Assembly: GCA_024180945.1 (NCBI GenBank)
Contig: JAKSGN010000010.1
Location: 434,001-498,000 of the forward strand
Direction: 5' to 3'
Source: Macrophomina tecta
Taxonomy: Eukaryota; Ascomycota; Dothideomycetes; Botryosphaeriales; Botryosphaeriaceae
DNA length: 64,000 bases
A model generated the notes under the pieces. That model saw nothing but the letters and a program-made list of their open reading frames with translations, did no database searches and was not told the DNA's origin. Below are positions 58,630-64,000 of this stretch, piece after piece. The first letter of the stretch is position 1. Each line of letters opens with the position of its first letter. A program made the position numbers and the translations under genes.

Positions 58630-59118
58630 GTTCTTTGTTCTTAATAAATTGGCCTCTTCCCCACTCAGTGCACGAAGAACGTTCCAAGGCGATTGCAGAA
58701 CTCTGAAATGGTCATTACCATCGCAAGAGACGCACAGAGGAGCTTCAGTACTAATCGTGGATTAAGCACACTTTTTAGACTGTGACTAGGTGGAGAGCCA
58801 GTTCAGCAGGAAAGAGCGGTCATTGAAGAACAGCCAGTCAGGGCTGGATCAACCGAGACGAAGGGTCCACTGGACCCGCTACATACTGAGGGTCAATGCA
58901 TCGAGCGGCAGATTGATGTGGAGGGAAGCATTTTTCGGCGGCTAATGTGAAAGGCGAAATGGCCGTCTAGTAGGGGCCCTATGGCAGCTCCGTAGCGACA
59001 TACGGGAAAAAGATTCAAAGTGGGGTGACTGGTGCCACGACAGGTCGTCATTATTAGATGGCGCTTTCAAGGGCTGGGATCCATGCCCGGCGCATGGCAC
59101 AGTCGCACGCCCACCAGC

Positions 59119-59127
59119 TATATAAAG
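59119..59127 (+). promoter_or_regulatory. TATA box of the coiled-coil gene
   Basis: TATATAAAG, 92-100 bases upstream of the ATG at 59219. Confidence 0.6.
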
Positions 59128-59218
59128 CATGACTCAATACACAATTCGAGTTTCATCACAACATTGAAGTGTATTCGGGAGCATTTCCAGCCTTTTCATT
59201 TACTTTTCAGCCGCCGTA

Positions 59219-59872
59219 ATGGGAGACGAGGAACGGGACAACGTTGATCTCGACGCAGTCGCCAAGTTTCTGAACGGTCTGATTGACCGGGAACGTGCCC
59301 AACAAAACAAGCCAAGCATCGATCACGCCGAGCCTTGCGGAGTTCAAAAAAACAGCAACAACGAAGATAACAAGGCCCACAATGATGCCTCAGAGGATAT
59401 CGATGAAAGCTGGCACGGGATGGAGACGCAGATGTCAATGTTCCTACATAATATGGACAACTACATCCAATCAACAACAGAGGATTCTTCGATGCATAAC
59501 CATACATGGATGGACCCACGCTCCGAGCAAAACGAAGCAACCAACTACCACAACGAGAAAATCGGCACGGTGCCTCAATCTGAACCGGCAATGCTCGAAT
59601 CACTCGGCTACTCTTTCTGGCCCGAGGTACCGTCGCAAGCTCCCGACGTGAAAATCCAAGCAGAGGCTGCGGCACCAGCGGCAAGACTTGATGCTTTATT
59701 CTGCAAGCTGCGAGAAAAACTCAATGGTCTCCAAGAGATAGAGAAATCACTGGAGGAATATTGCGCGGAGATGAGCTCACGGCACAGAGATCTGGCTGAG
59801 CAGTTGACAAAGCTACATGCAGTGGTGTCAGACAATGCAGAACAGATGCAGAACTGGGTAACAAAGTGTTGA
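59219..59872 (+). CDS. Hypothetical acidic coiled-coil protein, 3' end replaced by an LTR (217 aa)
   Basis: Good promoter context (TATA at 59119) and ATG. Residues 1-150 are hydrophilic and Asn/Asp/Glu-rich; residues 155-210 form a coiled coil (KLREKLNGLQEIEKSLEEY). The last codon and the stop lie inside LTR family D (from 59867), so the native C-terminus is missing. That LTR lacks a matching target duplication and the downstream flank does not obviously continue the frame, so the rest of the gene was probably lost by rearrangement. No family recognised. Confidence 0.55.
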   Translation: MGDEERDNVDLDAVAKFLNGLIDRERAQQNKPSIDHAEPCGVQKNSNNEDNKAHNDASEDIDESWHGMETQMSMFLHNMDNYIQSTTEDSSMHNHTWMDPRSEQNEATNYHNEKIGTVPQSEPAMLESLGYSFWPEVPSQAPDVKIQAEAAAPAARLDALFCKLREKLNGLQEIEKSLEEYCAEMSSRHRDLAEQLTKLHAVVSDNAEQMQNWVTKC

Positions 59873-60094
59873 ATTTGGGTGAGTGAAGAGTAGTGAGGTC
59901 AGAAAGAGAGTAGATTCTGCCTGTCTCCTGAGAGGGAGGTAGGTATGCTTTGCTTATATACATAAATGAGTGCTTGAATAACCGAGGAGAATAGAAGCCG
60001 ATATTGCTATCCGAAGCTTGTGAAGATGAGGAGTAGTGAGGAGGTGGCAAAGAGTAGATGCTGATCTGTAGCAATAAGGCAAAATAGTCTGACA
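59867..60094 (-). mobile_element. Solo LTR, family D (228 bp), copy 4, without target duplication
   Basis: No difference seen from the other three copies, but the flanks CAAAG and GAACA do not match. As the other three copies have their own matched flanks, the recombination partner must lie outside this window. Confidence 0.93.
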
Positions 60095-61113
60095 GAACAT
60101 TATGCCTCCATTATTTCGAATAGTTACTCTTGTGCCGTTTGGTTCTCTATTAGAGAGATATATTAGAAATGGTGTCGGGATACTCAACGCTACTTAATTG
60201 CCGACTGGTATCTGCAAGCGAGACCGCCTCTTCGGATTAAGAGAGACGATGAGTCTCTATAACCTACGACTGGCTGTTACGAACACGCCTCTGTATATAG
60301 AGTTGTTGGGGCAAACCAGCCACCAGGCTGGTTATCGCTGTACCTTTTGTCCACTGGTGGTCGGAGCCCAGTTGACGGAAGGTTGGCCCAATGGCTTTGC
60401 AGCACCGACTGAAACCCAACACGGTCGGACCGTTGTAACACTGGCCTATGTGCTAATGTCGCAGTGAATAAAGTTCCTCGTATAGATATACGCAACTGCC
60501 TCCGCGGCTTATCGCGAATATTCCAATCTATTTTAACGCGGGATAGCCGCGTTGCAAGTACTATTACGGAGAAGGCTTTGCACCGTCCCCTTTGGTGCAT
60601 ATCCTAGCTTAAGGTATCGTTTATTAACTCCGAAACATGCAATTATCCTTGTATGAGAACTAAGAGTTTAGTAAATGCGCGCTTTAGTGACTAAACGGTC
60701 TTAATCTTCTCCGGGTACTCGCGGATATTTTAGAACTGCTTTTTCGTTTAGGCGGATAATTAAACTGGAGGAACTGGCAGCTGCAAACTTCTATAAGGGT
60801 TTAGTAAGTAATAGGTGAGGTTAGCGGGGAAAATGTCGTCTTTTCGAGCCTCTGCGAAAAGCTTAGTACGAGAGCCGGCCCCGCCGAGCTAAGCCGAGCC
60901 GATATTTTTCCGATACGATCCTCCGCAGAATTGGATTACGTAAGGGAAGCGTCTGACTCGTGAGATAAGGAAAACCCAGGATCCGCCCTCGTGTCTTCTT
61001 TCGCAGACGCTGCAATCGTGGAAAAGCATAGGGGGCAGCTAATAGAACATGCTATGCTGTGTGCGTCGTGCGACGCTTATATAACATATAGGCCCACAAT
61101 GAGTACTCGTGAC
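60095..61113. other. Degraded DNA, no gene
   Basis: Short frames only, with many TA-rich segments compatible with RIP-like decay. No recognisable domain. Confidence 0.4.
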
Positions 61114-61264
61114 CGTTTACAACTGAACGTCTACAGTTCAACTGAACGTATACCGTTTAATTAAACGCACGCCGTTCAATTGAACGTGCAGCGTTTACCT
61201 AAACGCCCACCATCTAGAAAGAGACTCCTACCGATTATTACAGAGACGCGTACCGTCTATAAAA
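61114..61264 (+). promoter_or_regulatory. Array of 14-base palindromes every 19 bases leading to a TATA box
   Basis: Palindromes CGTTTAATTAAACG (61154-61167), CGTTCAATTGAACG (61173-61186), near-palindrome CGTTTACCTAAACG (61192-61205) and AGTTCAACTGAACG (61135-61148) repeat with an exact 19-base period, preceded by a 16-base related unit at 61114-61129. Two weaker units follow, then CTATAAAA at 61257-61264. This looks like an operator or upstream activating array in front of a promoter. No gene could be assigned downstream; a family C LTR starts 130 bp later. Confidence 0.6.
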
Positions 61265-61392
61265 TGAGGCGCGCTTGATGTTTACAAACGCGATCATCGC
61301 GACGACTACGTTACATGCTACTCCTTATACCAATCTATCCCCTCCTCGACAATATATCGATTCTCATACAATTGCTTCGAACTATTCTTATC

Positions 61393-61587
61393 TGATGGAA
61401 CATGAGCCCAATCGTTGGCTGATCAATGCCTTATTGCCTGATTTGTTTAAGCTTTCTGTTTGCCTCGGTTATAGTGCTAGATGCTTATAGCCAGCGCCAC
61501 TCATTATTAGTAACGAACAACCAGAATTCATCATCAGTTTTCGCGGACTGGTTCCCATTTTGAGGCTCGCAGGACCATGCACCATCA
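61393..61587 (+). mobile_element. Short LTR-like element, family C, second copy (195 bp)
   Basis: Nearly identical to 11512-11706 (TGATGGAACATG...ACCATCA). The flanks TTATC and AAGTT do not match, so no target duplication. Confidence 0.7.
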
Positions 61588-61601
61588 AAGTTTATTGTAC
61601 T

Positions 61602-61620
61602 CACACGTGATATTCCAACA
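61602..61620 (+). repeat. Terminal fragment of LTR family B
   Basis: CACACGTGATATTCCAACA matches the end of the family B elements at 16567 and 17351. It abuts the family C element, a nested or truncated arrangement. Confidence 0.55.
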
Positions 61621-61669
61621 GATCCCTACCTGGTCCTCTAGACCGTAGACTGCTTTAATGATGAGGATC

Positions 61670-61737
61670 TGTTGGATGAAAAAAAGTACGGCGCCGCACT
61701 CTGATTCAGTGCGAATTGATTGAGTTATATTCCAACA
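61670..61737 (+). mobile_element. 68-bp miniature element with 5-bp target duplication
   Basis: Starts TGTTGGATG, ends ATATTCCAACA (7-bp inverted termini TGTTGGA/TCCAACA), flanked by perfect GGATC duplications (61665-61669 and 61738-61742). The ends match LTR family B, so it may be an internally deleted derivative that moved as a unit. Confidence 0.7.
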
Positions 61738-61953
61738 GGATCTCTTCTCTCTTGCTATGCCACACGCTTAGCGCGCCAATATACGGTGGAGAGGAAGGAA
61801 ACGAGGGCGCTTCGTATAATATACCGGGAGACACAGGCGATGCGGGTTTGAAGGTCACCTCGGAGGCGCTAGCCCAACACGTGCTCACATTCCGGCCACG
61901 AATAGACTTGTACGAATATTGAGAAAGAAAGTGGTTAGCAGGGGCTTTAAACA

Positions 61954-61984
<31 letters not shown>

Positions 61985-62606
61985 AAGCATGATAAATTGT
62001 AGTTTAGTATATCGTCTGACACTCGTTTCTCGGATAGGTCCGATAACAGCCGCCTGGAGTATGATGAAGGATCAATTGTGGCGAATATAGCTTACCCGTT
62101 ATACTCGCGAATAAAATAATGCCGTGGTAGGCGATGAGGCTGCAGCTCCTCTAGGGGGGCATAAGCCAGAAGCATGGGATACCGATCTGTATAAGTCGCC
62201 AGGCGTCAGAGAGCAGCATCAGCTAAAGGCATCAACGCCTAGCGGGTGACCGCGCGTAAACTTTCCGATCTGTCCACGCGAGTGTGCCTCGACAGCAGGC
62301 TGGCTGGCCAGTGTTCTACCAGCCAAACGTCCTTTTCGGGAGTTCCCTTTGGTAAAAAAAAAAAAAAAAAATCTGGGGTGGGTCAAGGGGCCGCCCACAT
62401 AGTCACCCGCCCCCAATACTGCTCCGACTAAAGCCTGGGTGGGTGGGATCCATTTCTGCGCGGTCGCTAACTTACAATTCCTCGTTAGATTGACGCGCAG
62501 GCCTTCTTTACTGGTGTTGCCTCGACCGCTGCGGAATAATATGGCACAGTTGTTGAAACCTGTAGAGGCCATTATGCGTGCATGACTCGTTGTTTCTGCT
62601 GCATAT
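61738..62606. other. Intergenic, simple-sequence rich
   Basis: Contains a run of about 25 T then 10 A near 61953-61986 and an A run near 62354-62371. No gene recognised. Confidence 0.45.
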
Positions 62607-63438
62607 TTGTTTCGCGGAATGTCACGGGCCGAAGCTCTGATTCTGCCATCGATTTCTTTCTTGTCCCGTATTATAGCCTGTGCGCGCCGTGAAGCGTGTA
62701 GAGCAGATGCTTCATCTTTAACATCGATATTCCTGGCTCAACATTCGATGAACGTGAGGTTGTGTGGCTTCAGGCTCTTGCTGTTGCGTGAAAATTATCT
62801 GGCACGTGCACACACCCTACGCTCACCGCCCCTTGTGCGTAAAGCCTCCACGTCGCGTGGGGCTTTGCAGGCCGAACAGCGGTGCTCTCTCTCTGACACT
62901 CAACGCTCGCGTACACTAATAATACTGAAGGCAGCTGAAGCCTGTCTGCCTGCCATGCCTAGTGGATATATTGTACTCAAGCCCGACGAGACATCCCGCG
63001 AGCGTGGAATGGAAGGACTGGAGAAGGAAGCCGCCCGCCGGCTCGGATTTGTGCGTTCATCTAAAGCTGTGCATGCTGCAAAATCTAACTCCTCACCAGC
63101 AACACCCTCTCGAACGCCGCAAGGGGCCTTTGAAACATCCCCATGCCACTCGGTTCACTCTCGCTCCACGCCCGCAGTCGGCTCCGAAAAACGCAGACAT
63201 CATCTTGGACCCATTACAGGAGGAGTGGCCGTTAAAAGGCCTTGCAATGCTTACTTGCTCCCCGCCGCAGGGCAAGAAAATTTGTATACAAGCAGGAGGC
63301 TCTATAGTCGACCAGGCGGAGAACGGTGAGCTTGTGGCCGTGAGAGCTGATATGGAGGAGGCTGGTACCATTCTAATCATCGAGGGCTGTACAGCCGGAG
63401 AATGCATGTGGGGATTCCATTTTAGCACTCCCAGGTGA
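62607..63438 (+). CDS. Uncertain gene, two overlapping frames
   Basis: A frame from 62607 to 63329 (240 codons, Arg/Ser/Leu-rich) overlaps a second frame ending at 63438 whose C-terminal part is more protein-like (CSPPQGKKICIQAGGSIVD, TILIIEGCTAGECMWGF). A spliced or frameshifted gene is possible, but I could not find a convincing junction. No family recognised. Confidence 0.25.
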
Positions 63439-64000
63439 TGTCGTTAAAGAACAAGGAGTCTGGGATGTCATTGAGAAACAAGCGTTCAAGCGGTGCGTCT
63501 TGAACTTGGCCCACTCGCTCGAAATCTGCGGATCGATTAGCGTGCGGCGACAATATCCGTTCGCATACTTTACCTTCATTGCTGGCTGGAAGTTCTCCAG
63601 CCAACTCCGCTCCTCTTGCTATCGAGGCTTCTCGGCAAACACCACGAGTTGAGGGTAGCTCGTCAATGCTTTCCGGCGGAGCAGTGCGTTGTGGCACATT
63701 GGAATGCAGCGCTTTGGGTGACGACGCCGGCTGGCTCGCGGCCTCGATCTCCGTGCGGACCTCCGCGCTTTGCGTTGGTGCAGGCGTATGCTGCAGCTCA
63801 TGTGCTTCAGGAACTTTGGCTATTAGCTTCCGCGATTTTCTCTCTCCCCAAAATTGCTCACTCTCTTTCATGTCCACCTGACTAGCAGGTACGAAATGTA
63901 CGTCCGGCCTCGTATGTATCTTTGGCCATCCTCTTAACCCTTCCGAGGCGTTGTACCCCGATATTCGGGTGAGCTGTGGGGGAATCTGCGATGGATGAGG
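63422..64000 (-). CDS. Partial gene running off the window edge (about 192 residues visible)
   Basis: The minus-strand frame is open from the window end to a stop at 63422-63424, with the first in-window ATG at 63877 (151 residues from there). Pro/Ser/Glu-rich central part and an ordered end (LERLFLNDIPDSLFFNDITW). Upstream sequence lies outside the window. No family recognised. Confidence 0.45.
   Translation of the reverse strand, partial: PHPSQIPPQLTRISGYNASEGLRGWPKIHTRPDVHFVPASQVDMKESEQFWGERKSRKLIAKVPEAHELQHTPAPTQSAEVRTEIEAASQPASSPKALHSNVPQRTAPPESIDELPSTRGVCREASIARGAELAGELPASNEGKVCERILSPHANRSADFERVGQVQDAPLERLFLNDIPDSLFFNDITWEC

Larger units (their letters stand above)
58554..59218. other. 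Divergent upstream region of the DUF7492 and coiled-coil genes
   Basis: Shared 5' region. Contains GC hexamer repeats near 58600 and a TATA box at 59119. Confidence 0.5.

Noticed and set aside
57579..60094. Inversion between the oppositely oriented LTRs at 57579 and 59867
   Set aside because: The first LTR has a perfect matching duplication on both sides, which an inversion between the two would have disrupted.
61953..61986. T-then-A tract as a transcription terminator or LINE tail
   Set aside because: No adjacent coding region or target duplication; simple-sequence tract only.
1..64000. A DUF3435 tyrosine-recombinase captain
   Set aside because: I looked through all frames for captain-like sequence and saw none. 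The Starship proposal rests on cargo genes only.

Overview
This window is nuclear DNA of a filamentous ascomycete (Pezizomycotina). The evidence is spliced genes with many 36-70 bp introns (GTRNGY donors, CTRAY branch sites), families typical of these fungi (CFEM/Pth11-like receptor, DUF3723, ferric reductase, CSC1/DUF221 channel, F-box proteins, JmjC and MADS-like proteins), and a transposase broken only by Gln-to-stop changes, as expected from repeat-induced point mutation (RIP). No bacterial operons, CRISPR, rRNA or convincing tRNA genes were seen.

Layout. 1-6.6 kb: an apparently intact hAT transposon (1233-4092, perfect 8-bp target duplication), a solo LTR, then AT-rich DNA. 6.6-9.8 kb: a CFEM seven-helix receptor and a small zinc-finger protein. 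10-24 kb: poorly recognisable small genes, solo LTRs, a BAH-like protein and long stretches with no gene I can defend. 24.2-30.2 kb: a 1951-residue DUF3723 protein with an acidic, internally repeated tail. 30.5-36.6 kb: hypothetical genes, two of them split by LTRs. 37.3-41 kb: a JmjC/zinc-finger protein, a divergently placed MYB/SANT-like protein and a hypothetical gene. 41.5-52.4 kb: a CSC1-like channel whose last codons were displaced by a second, RIP-damaged hAT element (44148-47030), two F-box genes, and a complete ferric reductase. 54.3-60 kb: a second seven-helix receptor, a MADS-like protein, a secreted DUF7492 protein split by an LTR, and a coiled-coil gene ended by an LTR. 60-64 kb: degraded repeats, an array of palindromes in front of a TATA box, and partial genes at the edge.

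How it fits together. DUF3723, ferric reductase and MYB/SANT genes are three of the accessory families known to be enriched in Starships, the giant tyrosine-recombinase (DUF3435) transposons of Pezizomycotina. Finding all three within 28 kb of transposon-rich accessory DNA makes a Starship, or the remains of one, the leading explanation. I found no DUF3435 captain and no element boundary, so this remains an inference. The recent history is readable: four 228-bp solo LTRs with no difference I could find, three of them with intact 5-bp duplications, and at least four coding frames interrupted by insertions that can be placed to the base.
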